Shown here piece after piece: positions 25,711 to 34,900 of a DNA stretch of 64,000 bases; position 1 is the first letter of the stretch; each line of letters opens with the position of its first letter. This DNA is from a virus. The DNA is taken from IMG/VR virus record IMGVR_UViG_3300032893_000021, positions 25,287 through 89,286 of that record; one strand, 5' to 3'. The position numbers and the translations under genes are program-made. The notes beneath the pieces are model-generated. The model saw nothing but the letters and a program-made list of their open reading frames with translations. It was not told where the DNA came from and ran no database searches.

Positions 25711-26427
25711 GTGTCGAGGGTCCTCGTCCCGAGCAAGCACGCAGGGGTCCCGAGGCAGCAGGCCGTCCCGTTCCCGGGCGCCTCCAAGTGGTCCAACCCT
25801 GTCTGGATGCGGCCTGGGCTGTCGAGCCCCTACGCCCGCGACTTCACGGCCATGCCGGGCCGGGCGTCCCTCGACCGCGTCGTGCGCAACCGCGGCTTCT
25901 CCACGCCGTCGACCAGCATCCTCGTGCCGGGCGGAGGGCAGCCGGTCGAGGTGTACTTCGACACGCAGGGAGCCGCGGTCTACTGGCAGGCCCCCCCTGG
26001 CGACTGGGAGATCGTCGTCGAGTTCAGCGGCTACTCTGCTGGCAATGGCGGAATCGAGATGGTCGGCCCGTTCACCGTCGACGCCTCCGGCACGGGGCAG
26101 GCGTGCACCCAGTACAACAACCCGGCCGGAGTCGTCAACTGGGGCCTGTCGAGCTGGGCGTACGCCTCGTCCGGCAACACCGCGACGTGGACCGGCGGTC
26201 CATTCAACGACCAGCGCCGCATGTGGCAGACCCTGAGGAAGTCCGGCACGGCGTACACCGGCAAGCACAGCGACGACGGGTCGACGTGGACGTCGTACCA
26301 GACGGCCAACACATGGGCTGGCACGCCGGTCTGGATCGGCGTGGGCCGGTTCTACACCGCGATCCAGTTCTGGTGGCGGCTGTGGCGGGTCACGGTCTGG
26401 CCCGGCCCGACGTTCTTCCCAGGCTGA
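25711..26427 (+). CDS. LamG-like (ConA fold) protein, copy 1 of a tandem pair
   Basis: 238 residues, GTG immediately after the previous stop. Core motifs: SNPVW, RDFTAMPGR, RGFSTPSTSILVPGGGQ, APPGDWEIVVEFSGY, MWQTLRKSGTAYTGKHSDDG, TWAGTPVWIGVGRF. The DWEIVVEF ... HSDDGSTW pattern is typical of beta-sandwich domains that bind glycans. Probably a receptor-binding or capsid-fibre protein. Confidence 0.65.
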   Translation: MSRVLVPSKHAGVPRQQAVPFPGASKWSNPVWMRPGLSSPYARDFTAMPGRASLDRVVRNRGFSTPSTSILVPGGGQPVEVYFDTQGAAVYWQAPPGDWEIVVEFSGYSAGNGGIEMVGPFTVDASGTGQACTQYNNPAGVVNWGLSSWAYASSGNTATWTGGPFNDQRRMWQTLRKSGTAYTGKHSDDGSTWTSYQTANTWAGTPVWIGVGRFYTAIQFWWRLWRVTVWPGPTFFPG

Positions 26428-27125
26428 TGTACGCGAAGCAGCAGCGCCGGTCCGCCTACCCGACCCGGGTGCCGCAGGTCGGCGTCCCGTTCAACCAGCG
26501 GACGTGGTCCAACCCCGTGCGCTACCGGATGTCGTCCTACGGCCGCGACTTCACGGCGTTGCGCAACCGGCCGGACCTCGACCGGCGCGTCGCCAACCGC
26601 GGCTTCAGCGCGCCCGCGGCGAGCATCCTCGTCCCGGGCGGCGGGCAGGGTGTCGAGGTGCTGCTAGACGCATCGGCCGCGGCGCTCTACTGGCCTGCTC
26701 CGCCCGGCGACTGGGAGATCGTCGTCGAGTTCGCTGGCTACACGGCCATCGCCAACACCGAGATGGCCGGGCCGTTCGCCGTCGACTCAAGCGGCACCGG
26801 CGTCGGCGCCTCCCAGTACAACAACTCAGCCGGGATCTACTGTTGGAACCTCGTTTCGTGGGCCTACAGCAGCACGGGCGGGTCGGCCGCGTGGTCCAGC
26901 CCGATCACACGCCAACACATGTGGCAGACGCTGAAGAAGTCGGGCACGACCTACACAGCCAGGCACTCCGACGACGGCTCGACGTTCACCGCCTACACGG
27001 CCAACACCACGTGGGCCGGGACGCCCGCGTGGATCGGCTTCGGCCGGTTCACCGCTGGCACGATCGGCTGGTACCACCTCTACCGGCTCAACGTCTACCC
27101 GGCACCGGCCTTCTTCACCGGCTAG
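26427..27125 (+). CDS. LamG-like (ConA fold) protein, copy 2 of a tandem pair
   Basis: 232 residues; TGATG overlap with copy 1. The same block order is kept (SNPVRY, RDFTALRNR, RGFSAPAASILVPGGGQ, APPGDWEIVVEFAGY, MWQTLKKSGTTYTARHSDDG, TWAGTPAWIGFGRF). The ligand-side loops between the blocks have diverged. A tandem duplication with later divergence fits widening of receptor range. Confidence 0.65.
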   Translation: MYAKQQRRSAYPTRVPQVGVPFNQRTWSNPVRYRMSSYGRDFTALRNRPDLDRRVANRGFSAPAASILVPGGGQGVEVLLDASAAALYWPAPPGDWEIVVEFAGYTAIANTEMAGPFAVDSSGTGVGASQYNNSAGIYCWNLVSWAYSSTGGSAAWSSPITRQHMWQTLKKSGTTYTARHSDDGSTFTAYTANTTWAGTPAWIGFGRFTAGTIGWYHLYRLNVYPAPAFFTG

Positions 27126-27175
27126 GCAGCGGCAGGCCCGAGGCGCTAACCTCTCCATAGGAGGAACGGACCCGA

Positions 27176-28138
27176 GTGACGACAGGGCTGACACCGTACA
27201 TCACGCCCAAGGTCCTGCTCGCGACCAACTACGGCGTCGACTGGAAGTCGTTCCCGCGCCAGGGCGCCTCGTCAGAGGACCAGCTGGCGGCGCAGCTCGA
27301 CGCCTGCTGGAAGGCGACGTCGGAGGCGGACGCGGTCGCGAACCAGTCGCTCAGGGCCGGGGTCGACACGGAGACGGAGTTCGGGCCCGACCTCGCCGTG
27401 ACCGTCCCCGGCAACGGCTGGGCCAGGATGAGGATGACGAGGTCCCCGGTCCTCCGGGTCGTCGGGGCCGCCGCCGGTCCCGCGGCCGCCACGCCGCCGG
27501 TGGCCCTCTCGCCGATCCCGGCCACGTCACTCGTGGTCGAGCACGGTGGGCAGCACCAGACCGGGACCATCGTCCCCGCGGGCGGGTCCCCGTCGCCGAC
27601 CACCATCCTCGTCGCGCCCGGCTACGTCTCGTGGGCCCTCGGGCGCAACGGCTACATGCTGCAGGTCACCACCGTCTCCGGGTTCCCGGTCGCCGGGATC
27701 GACGCCGCCGCGGCCGCCGGGGACACCGAGATCCACGTCGACGACGTCTCCGGGTGGTGGGACCCGGACCAGGGGCTCGGCGCGGCCGGGACGGTGGCCG
27801 ACCCGCCGACGCGCGAGGACGTGTCCGTGTCGGGCATGACGCCCGACGTCCCGGGCGCCATCTCGGGGCCCGGGACGCTGACGCTGGCGGCGCCCCTCCA
27901 GTTCCCGCACGTCCCGCTGGTCGGCGGCCTGACCGGGCCCGACCAGCGCGTCCTCCTGACGGCGATGCCGCAGACCCTCCAGAACGCCGTCCTCTACTTC
28001 GCGACCTACTTCGGCCTGATGCGCGGCTCGGCCGCGCTCGCCCCCCAGCAGGCACGCGGCGCGATCGGCGGCGTGGCCCGCCAGGACTGGTACGAGCGAG
28101 GGGAGAAGGCCGTCGCCCGGTTCGCGAGGACCTGGTGA
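27176..28138 (+). CDS. probable head-tail connector/adaptor protein
   Basis: 320 residues, GTG start with AGGAGG upstream and a possible -10 (TAACCT) near 27149, so a new transcript may begin here. N-terminal AAQLDACWKATSEADAVANQ is helical as in adaptor proteins. The middle has beta modules (SFPVAGIDAAA-type, GDTEIHVDDVSGWWDPDQG). The end is helical (QNAVLYFATYFGLMRGS). Assigned by position just before the tail genes. Confidence 0.5.
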   Translation: MTTGLTPYITPKVLLATNYGVDWKSFPRQGASSEDQLAAQLDACWKATSEADAVANQSLRAGVDTETEFGPDLAVTVPGNGWARMRMTRSPVLRVVGAAAGPAAATPPVALSPIPATSLVVEHGGQHQTGTIVPAGGSPSPTTILVAPGYVSWALGRNGYMLQVTTVSGFPVAGIDAAAAAGDTEIHVDDVSGWWDPDQGLGAAGTVADPPTREDVSVSGMTPDVPGAISGPGTLTLAAPLQFPHVPLVGGLTGPDQRVLLTAMPQTLQNAVLYFATYFGLMRGSAALAPQQARGAIGGVARQDWYERGEKAVARFARTW

Positions 28139-28644
28139 GCATCTACTCGGTCGAGCACTGGGCGGCGGACGGCCTCAGCGGCCTTGAGTCGCCGGGCCTC
28201 GACCCGGTCCAGTCATGGGTCGCCCCGCCCCCGCCCGGGTCGGCCTTCATGACCACGCCGCAGGCCTTCGTCTGGGGCGGCAGGGGCCGCGAGACGAGAC
28301 TCACCCTCCCGCGCGCGCGCTCGGCCGCCGACGCCGCCGCCGGGCGGGCCGGGCAGCGGCAGGCGAGACACCAGCTGACGGTCTGGGTCATGTGGGCGTC
28401 GGACGTCTCGATCTCGGTCCAGGACCTGTTCCCGGTCCTCCTGCGGACCGTCCTCGACTTCTTCCGGTACGCCGAGCTCGGCCAGACGATCGCCGACCCG
28501 ACCGACGGCTCGACGTCCGTCCTCCAGACCGTCGGCGAGGACATCGAGTGGCGGTACGGCCCGCCCGTGGCGTCGGGGGACGGCCTCTACCTCTACCACG
28601 CCGCCGAGCTGACCGTCGCCGCGGTCGAGGCCTGGCAGTCATGA
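28135..28644 (+). CDS. probable head-closure or tail-terminator protein
   Basis: 169 residues, GTG start. RQARHQLTVWVMWASDVSISV and LFPVLLRTVLDFFRYAELG, then TVGEDIEWRYGPP and HAAELTVAAVEAWQS: a small alpha/beta protein. Size and position between connector and tail tube fit a head-closure or tail-terminator protein. No diagnostic motif. Confidence 0.5.
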   Translation: MSIYSVEHWAADGLSGLESPGLDPVQSWVAPPPPGSAFMTTPQAFVWGGRGRETRLTLPRARSAADAAAGRAGQRQARHQLTVWVMWASDVSISVQDLFPVLLRTVLDFFRYAELGQTIADPTDGSTSVLQTVGEDIEWRYGPPVASGDGLYLYHAAELTVAAVEAWQS

Positions 28645-28916
28645 GGGTCGCCGTCGACAGGTCCGTCCGCGAGGTCGTGATGGCGGACGGGACCTCCTAC
28701 CCGGTCGGGGCGTCCGGCCGTGTGGTCGTCACGGAGCCATCCCACGTCGAGGAGCTCCGTCGGCGCGGCCCGGTGGACGGCCGGGGCTCGACGAGGGGTG
28801 ACTACGCCGCCGAGGTCAAGGCGCCCCCGCGCGGGTCCGGCGGCTGGACCTGCGCCTGCGGCTGGGACGGCTGGGAGTGGACGAGGCGCTGCGGCCGCTG
28901 CGGGGCGCCCCGGTGA
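28641..28916 (+). CDS. zinc-ribbon protein
   Basis: 91 residues, ATGA overlap. N-terminal beta strands (REVVMADGTSYPVGASGRVV), C-terminal WTCACGWDGWEWTRRCGRCG, a tryptophan-rich zinc ribbon. Function unknown; it sits between the tail-terminator candidate and a glycosyltransferase-like gene. Confidence 0.55.
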   Translation: MRVAVDRSVREVVMADGTSYPVGASGRVVVTEPSHVEELRRRGPVDGRGSTRGDYAAEVKAPPRGSGGWTCACGWDGWEWTRRCGRCGAPR

Positions 28917-29605
28917 GCTGGCCGCCGGACCCGCTGGTGTACGTCCCGTACGTCCCCGGCATGCTCAGGCCGGAGACGGAGGCCGCCCTCGCGCCCCACA
29001 ACCCGGTCCATGCCGTGCTCGACCCGGAGGACCCGGCCGCCTACTGGGGCCTGCTCTCGGGCGTCTGGGCGGACGGCCTGACGTTCGCGGTCGTCGAGCA
29101 GGACGTGGTCCCCGAGCCCGGGACGGTGGAGGGGTTCGCGGCCTGCCCGCAGGGGTGGTGCGCGGTCCCGTACCTCTGGGGCGACCTGCCCCTGACGGCG
29201 TTCGGGTGCGTGCGCTTCCGCGACTCGTTCATCGCGCGGCACCCGGACGTGTTCTGCAGGATCCCCGAGGCGCAGCGCGACTGGAGGTCGCTCGACTCGA
29301 TGGTGATCGGCGAGCTGCACCGGCGCGGCGAGTCCGAGCACGTCCACGGGCCCAGGGCCCTGCACCTGCGCGACCCCGAGCCGAAGGCGGCCAGGCTAGC
29401 GTTCCGGGGCCCCGTGCGGCTACGCTGGGTCGGGGACGGGCGCCGCCGCCTCGACGGGGTCCCGGCCGCCGACACGGAGCTGGGCGACCCGGCGATGGTC
29501 GCGATAGCGCTGGAGTCCGGCCTGTACGTGCGGGCCGGTGGAGACGACGAGCCCCGGCGAGCCCGGGCGACGGCGCCCGAGGATGCGCCGAGAGGAGGTA
29601 CTTGA
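28913..29605 (+). CDS. glycosyltransferase-like protein (GT-A type)
   Basis: 230 residues, GTG start. LTFAVVEQDVVPEPGTVEGFA is the same DxD-like loop as at 6484, here about residue 60. WCAVPYLWGDLPLTAFGCVRF and DWRSLDSMVIGELHRRGE follow the layout of the first copy. It lacks the zinc ribbon of that copy. It directly precedes the tail tube gene and is translationally coupled to it (TTGA), which makes tail-tube glycosylation worth testing. Confidence 0.55.
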   Translation: MSWPPDPLVYVPYVPGMLRPETEAALAPHNPVHAVLDPEDPAAYWGLLSGVWADGLTFAVVEQDVVPEPGTVEGFAACPQGWCAVPYLWGDLPLTAFGCVRFRDSFIARHPDVFCRIPEAQRDWRSLDSMVIGELHRRGESEHVHGPRALHLRDPEPKAARLAFRGPVRLRWVGDGRRRLDGVPAADTELGDPAMVAIALESGLYVRAGGDDEPRRARATAPEDAPRGGT

Positions 29606-30831
29606 CCACCGGATACGGCAGCATCCCGCTGTCCTCCCTCCAGGCCTTCACGGAGGCGGCGCGGGTCTCGGCCACCAACCTCAACCCAGGCTACACGACG
29701 CTCGCCGCGGCCGTCACCGGCACCGGCGGGACCTCGATCAGCGTGACCTCGGCAGCCGGGTTCCCCGGCTCGGGACCGTTCTACGTCATGATCGACGCCG
29801 AGCAGATGCAGGTCACCGCTGGCTTCGGGACCACGTCCTGGACCGTCAGCCGCGGCGCCAACGGGACCACGGCGGCGACGCACGCCAGCGGCGCGCTCGT
29901 CTTCCAGTCCGCCACGTCGCTCATCCCCATCGAGCCGATCATGTTCGAGCCGATGGTCGACCGCTACATGCCCGCCCTGATGCGGAACTCGTTCGTCGCC
30001 TTCTACGAGTCGATGATCGTCTCGGAGCGCTCCGAGCTGAAGGGGCTCAAGATGCCCCAGACGTTCGAGGTCCTGCCGAACCTCCTCGGCTTCGCGGTCA
30101 AGGGCGGCGTCGTCCCGTCACAGAGCCCAACCGGGGTCTACACCTGGGACTTCTCCCCGACCCTCGCGGCGGACGACATCTCCGGGCTAGGCGCCGAGAT
30201 GGGCTCCGACACGGCGTTCTACCACATCGCCGCCCTGTACTGCGACCAGCTGGTCCTCGAGTTCGTCCGCGGGACTGACGCGGCCCAGGCCACGGTCGAC
30301 TTCATCGGGCAGATGGCCTTCCAGATGGGCGCCCGGACCCCGGGCCTGACCCGCCTGGACCTGAACATGATCAACCCGGCGTACACGTCCACGTTCATCG
30401 ACTCGGCGACGATCGGGACGACGCCGTTCAACGACATGTCCAGCGCGAAGGCGACCCTCAAGAACGGCATCCAGCAGCTCTACTTCCTCAACGGGAAGCT
30501 GTACTCGACCGCGATCGCCCGCCCGACGCGCGCGCTCGATGTCGAGCTGGTCCAGTGGTTCGACGACTCGACCGAGCTCTCGAACGCCATGAACGCGGTC
30601 GGGAACGGGGTCGAGCGGAAGCTGAGGCTCGCCGCGACGGGCACGCAGATCGCCTCGACCGGGGTCAACCGCTCGCTGACGCTCGACGCGTACCTCTACT
30701 GGAGGACGTTCCCCTTCAAGGCCGAGAACGAGACCTGGCGGGTGACGTACACCGGCACGACCGTCTACGACGACACGGCCGGGCGCGACTGGAAGATGAC
30801 GCTCGTCAACGACCTCGCCGCGGCGGCCTGA
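29602..30831 (+). CDS. major tail (tube) protein
   Basis: 409 residues, TTG start with AGAGGAGG seven bases upstream. N-terminal region holds a beta module (GTGGTSISVTSAAGFPGSG ... TSWTVSRGANGTTAATHASG) shared with the protein at 24924. The rest matches long siphophage tube proteins (YESMIVSERSELKGLKMPQ ... DISGLGAEMGSDTAFYHIA ... WRTFPFKAENETWRVTYTG). Position before the tail-completion and chaperone genes agrees. Confidence 0.7.
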   Translation: MTTGYGSIPLSSLQAFTEAARVSATNLNPGYTTLAAAVTGTGGTSISVTSAAGFPGSGPFYVMIDAEQMQVTAGFGTTSWTVSRGANGTTAATHASGALVFQSATSLIPIEPIMFEPMVDRYMPALMRNSFVAFYESMIVSERSELKGLKMPQTFEVLPNLLGFAVKGGVVPSQSPTGVYTWDFSPTLAADDISGLGAEMGSDTAFYHIAALYCDQLVLEFVRGTDAAQATVDFIGQMAFQMGARTPGLTRLDLNMINPAYTSTFIDSATIGTTPFNDMSSAKATLKNGIQQLYFLNGKLYSTAIARPTRALDVELVQWFDDSTELSNAMNAVGNGVERKLRLAATGTQIASTGVNRSLTLDAYLYWRTFPFKAENETWRVTYTGTTVYDDTAGRDWKMTLVNDLAAAA

Positions 30832-30832
30832 C

Positions 30833-31261
30833 ATGGGCGCCTGGGAGGACGCGTGGCAGAGGTTCGAGGCGGAGGCGGGGCCGGTCCTCTCCTCCGCCCT
30901 GTCCGACGCCGCGCCGTACTCCACAGGGGAGCTCGCGGCGAGCATGACGTGGGAGGACCAGCAGGGGCGGCTGACGGCCGGGTCCTCCGACGCCCGCGGG
31001 CCGATCGCGGCCTACGTGACGCGGGGGACGGCGCCCCACGGGATCGATCCCGTCTACGCCTCCGTCCTCCACTTCTTCGCGGGCGACGGCACCGAGGTGT
31101 TCGCGTCCCACGTCGATCACCCCGGCACGGCCGCGAACCCGTTCCACATCGACGCCTGGGGGGCGGCCCGGGACGGCGTCCTCGCCGCGTTCCGGCGAGA
31201 GATGCCGGGCGCGGCGCTCTCCTACCTCAACCCGTGGCGCAACAGGACGCTGGAGGTGTAA
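30833..31261 (+). CDS. tail-completion/neck protein, HK97 gp10-like
   Basis: 142 residues, ATG right after the tube gene. SAAPYSTGELAASM-like N-terminus, YVTRGTAPHGIDP, VLHFFAGDGTEVFASHVDHPGTAANPF: the G-T-x-x-H...HPG-x-x-x-NPF signature of HK97 gp10-like proteins, which join tail to head. Good family match by pattern. Confidence 0.7.
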   Translation: MGAWEDAWQRFEAEAGPVLSSALSDAAPYSTGELAASMTWEDQQGRLTAGSSDARGPIAAYVTRGTAPHGIDPVYASVLHFFAGDGTEVFASHVDHPGTAANPFHIDAWGAARDGVLAAFRREMPGAALSYLNPWRNRTLEV

Positions 31262-31265
31262 TGGC

Positions 31266-31796
31266 ATGGGGTTCCTCTCAGGCTTCGAGCATGTGACGAT
31301 CCGGTTCAACGACCGGTTCCAGGTCGACGAGGCCGGGAAGTGGTGGGTCCGGGTCCAGACGTCCCTCGAGCGCAAGGCGTTCCGGCGGGCGCAGGCCAAG
31401 CTGATGACGCCGGTCATGGTGGCCAAGGGCAAGGACGTGTCAACGACGGCGAACGTCTCGTCGGCCGAGTACGTGGACGAGCTCGTGTTCGCCGCCGTCC
31501 TCGACTGGAACTTCACGGACCGGGAGGACAAGCCGCTCCCGCTCGCCCCCGACGCCGCCAAGCGCGAGAGCATCGACGCGCTCCCGGAGGAGGTCGTCGA
31601 GGCGATCCACAAGGCGGTCCGGGACGGGACGCCCGGGGCGGACACCTCCGAGGACGGGCTCAAGGGGGACGAGGCCGAGCGCGAGCGCTTTCCGGAAGGC
31701 GGTCAGGGACGTCCTGATGTTCCCGTCGCGGGAGAGGGACCCCGAGGCGGAGCAGACCCTGGCGGAGATCCAGGCGGCCCGGCTGATGTGGCGTGA
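31266..31796 (+). CDS. tail assembly chaperone (short, G-type product)
   Basis: 176 residues, ATG with GGAGGT eight bases upstream. The N-terminal beta/alpha part (HVTIRFNDRFQVDEAGKWWV ... KLMTPVMVAKGKDV) resembles gpG-type chaperones. After residue 140 the frame turns to low-complexity Gly/Pro sequence (EGPRGGADPGGDPGGPADVA). That marks the zero-frame read-through beyond the shift site at 31689. It lies directly before the tape-measure gene. Confidence 0.7.
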   Translation: MGFLSGFEHVTIRFNDRFQVDEAGKWWVRVQTSLERKAFRRAQAKLMTPVMVAKGKDVSTTANVSSAEYVDELVFAAVLDWNFTDREDKPLPLAPDAAKRESIDALPEEVVEAIHKAVRDGTPGADTSEDGLKGDEAERERFPEGGQGRPDVPVAGEGPRGGADPGGDPGGPADVA

Positions 31797-31956
31797 GCTC
31801 GGCGTCCCGGCGACGGCCGACGCCGACGGCTGGACAGTCTCGCGCTGGGAGCGCGTCCTGACGGCCCTGCCGGAGATCGTCACCTTCGAGAACACCGAGG
31901 CCAGGGCCCGGGCCGAGTCGGACGCGAGGGCCCACAGCCAGCAGAGAAGGCGGTAG
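31266..31956 (+). CDS. tail assembly chaperone frameshift product (G-T type), probable +1 shift
   Basis: The zero frame reads ...GAG CGC TTT CCG. One base on, TTC CGG AAG opens a second frame (FRKAVRDVLMFPSRERD...) running to 31956 that has no good start of its own. The phenylalanyl-tRNA on TTT can re-pair with TTC after a +1 slip, followed by a proline codon, giving a 229-residue fusion. Tail chaperones upstream of the tape measure are classically made this way. Most use -1; here the frame relation requires +1 (or -2). Confidence 0.7.
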
Positions 31957-31960
31957 GGTA

Positions 31961-34900
31961 CTGGCGTTCGACGAGGAGTACGTCGTCCTCCTCGCCCTGG
32001 AGGCGCGCGAGAACGCGGTCCGGGCCGTCGAGTCGGTCGACCGCTCCCTCAACAAGCTGGCCGGGTCGTCCGGGCGCGCCAGGCGCTCCCTCGAGGGGAT
32101 GTCCGGCGCCCAGAAGGCGCTCGGGATCGGCCTCGGGGCCGTGGCCGCCGGGGTGGCGACCTACTTCGTGGCCGCGGAGCACTCGGCCGCCGAGCTCCAG
32201 ACGGCGATGGCGACCGTCCAGGTCAACGCCAACCTGACCGGGGACGCCGCGGCCGCGATGGGGCAGCAGATCGAGGAGGCCGCCGTCGGCACGACCGCCT
32301 CGGCGACCGACATGGCCCGCGCCCTCGGGCCGATCGCCGGAGAGCTGAGGAGGATCCAGGGCGGCTCGCTCGACGCCGCGTCCGCGACCGAGGTCCTGTC
32401 CTCGGCCCAGGACCTGGCAGCCGGGTCGGGGACCTCGCTCAGGTCGACCACCAAGGCGATCACGGACCTCCTCCTCGTCTACCACAAGCACGCCGAGGAC
32501 GCGGCCTCCGTCTCGGACTCGCTCCAGCAGGCCCACGCCGACCTCGGGATCGGCGTCGACCGGCTGGCGATGATGCTCCAGCGGCTCCAGCCGAGGATCG
32601 CCGGGTCCGGCGTCGACATGCAGCACCTGCTCGGCATCGTCCGCGAGCTGGCCCCGGCCGTCGGCTCCGGCCAGCGGGCGATGATGATGGTCGGGAACAT
32701 CCTCTCGATCCTCCAGAACCCGTCGAAGGCGGCCCAGTCCGCGCTCGCCTCGCTCGGCGTCACGCTGACCGACTCGACCGGGAAGTTCGTCGGGTTCTCG
32801 AAGGCGGTCGACCTGATCAAGGGGGCGTACGACCAGCTCCCGGCCGCGGTCGGCAAGACGGCCGCGTCCCAGCGGCTCGCCAAGGACGAGGCGATGCTCG
32901 CCAAGCTGGCGACCGAGGCGTCCTCGAAGGCCGTCACCGCCCACAAGAACGCCCTGACTGCCGACGTCAAGGGCCTCCTCGCCCACGGGGCCCAGCTGAC
33001 CCAGAACACCCTGCTCCAGGCCCTGTTCGGCAGGCAGGCCAACATCGCGTCGTCGCTCATCACGGGCGGGTCCGCCGCGATCGAGGACAACACCACGGCG
33101 CTCGCGAGGAACATGACGGCCGCGCAGGCGGCCGCGACGACTGACGCGACGGTGTCCGGGCAGCTCGAGGTCCTCCACAAGATGCTGTCCACCGTCTCGG
33201 CCGCGATCGGGTCGGTGTTCATCCCGGCCACCGCGTCCGCGCTCCACGCCGTCGTGTCGATCCTCCAGCCGATCGCGGCCTGGATCGTCGCGAACCCCCA
33301 GATCGCGACCACGGCCCTCGCGGTCGCGGGCGCCGTCGCCGGGCTGGGGGCGGCCCTGGTGTTCGTCAAGCCGCTGGTCATCGGGGCGGCGGAGGAGCTC
33401 ATCGGGCTCCTGGGCCCGGCCATCGCGCTCGCGGCCCCGGTAGCGCTCGTGGCCGCCGCGGTCCTCGGGCTCAGGACCGGCATCGGCCCGGTCGACTCCG
33501 CCCTCGACTCGCTGAGGCACGGGATCGACCTCGTCGTCCCGCCGTTCGCGGCGTTCGCGTCTGCGCTGGCGGCGCTCCTGTCTGGCTCTGGCTCCGTCGG
33601 GTCGGTCGCGAACGCGGCCGAGGGCCTCGGGCGCACGCTCCTCGGCCTGGCGTCCGCCGCCTCCGCCTGGGCCGTCGCGGCGGTCCAGAACGTCATGCCG
33701 CAGGTGATCGACACGCTCGAGCAGGTCGGCGCCGCGGCCGCGGCCTGGGTCGCCGACCAGGTCCCGAAGTGGGTCGCGACGGCCCAGGGCTGGATCGGCG
33801 CCGCGGCGGACTGGCTCCAGACGACCGGAGTCCCGCTGTTCGTCAACGCCGTGGGCGTCCTGATCGACAAGGCCGTCGGGGTCATCGGGGACGGCAGCAC
33901 GATCACCGCGGTCGTCAAGCAGCTGTCGCAGTGGGCAACCGCGCTCGCGGCGTGGGCCATCACCGCCGGGGCCGAGGCGGCCGCGGCCCTCGTGGCCTGG
34001 ATCACGGCGACCCTCGTCAGCAAGGGGCCCGAGATCATCGGCGGCCTATGGACCCTCGCCTCGAGCATCGTGTCAGGCCTGGTCCAGGGCATCCTCGCGG
34101 ACCCCGGCAAGGTCGCCCAGGCCGTGCTCGTCCTGCTGACCGGCGCGACGGTCGTGCACATGGTGGCGGCCGCGGCGGGCGTCCTCGCCGAGGCGTTCAA
34201 CGCCGCCTACGCCGCCGCCGTGGCGGCCGGGCAGATGCTGGTGGCCGCCCTGCGCGGGCTGCTCCTCGGGACCGCCGTGACGGAGGTCGCGGCCGAGGCG
34301 GGCGCCGAGATGGGCGACGAGCTGATGGCGTCGTTCATGGCCGTGGCGGCGGGGCCCGCGGCGGCGGCGGAGGCCGCCACGGCGGGGGAGGCGCTCGCGA
34401 GCGGGGTCGGGGCCGGGATCGCGGGCGGGGTCGGAATCGGGGCGATCGCCACCGGCCTCGGGACGGCGCTCGTCGCCGCCATCCCGATCGCGCTCCTCTG
34501 GGCCGCCTCGAAGGCCAAGTACACGGACACCACCGCGGCCCAGAAGGCCATCATCTCGGCCGCCACGAGCACGGGCCACCGGTACGCCATGCCAGCCGGG
34601 TCCTCGGGATCGCCGGTCATGATCGAGACGGGCGGCGCGAGCGCGGCGGACATGGCCGTCTCCGCGACGACGCGGGCGGTCGACAAGCTGACCGGCTCGC
34701 TGGGCGCCGAGGCCAACGCGTGGTCGTACTCGGCCGAGGCGGTCCAGGCGGCCCAGAACGCCTTCCGCGAGGGCGAGCGCTCGGCAACCGCGAGCGGCAA
34801 CGCCATCTCGGCGTCGGCGTCCGACTGGAGCAACGTCTGGATCGACTCGATCCACGGCGCGGTCCAGGTCTCGAACGCGGCAGCGTCCAGCCTCGGGCGC

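Noticed and set aside
31620-31700. Conventional -1 frameshift for the tail chaperone
   Set aside because: The frame relation is +1 or -2 and no X-XXY-YYZ heptamer joins the frames in the needed direction.
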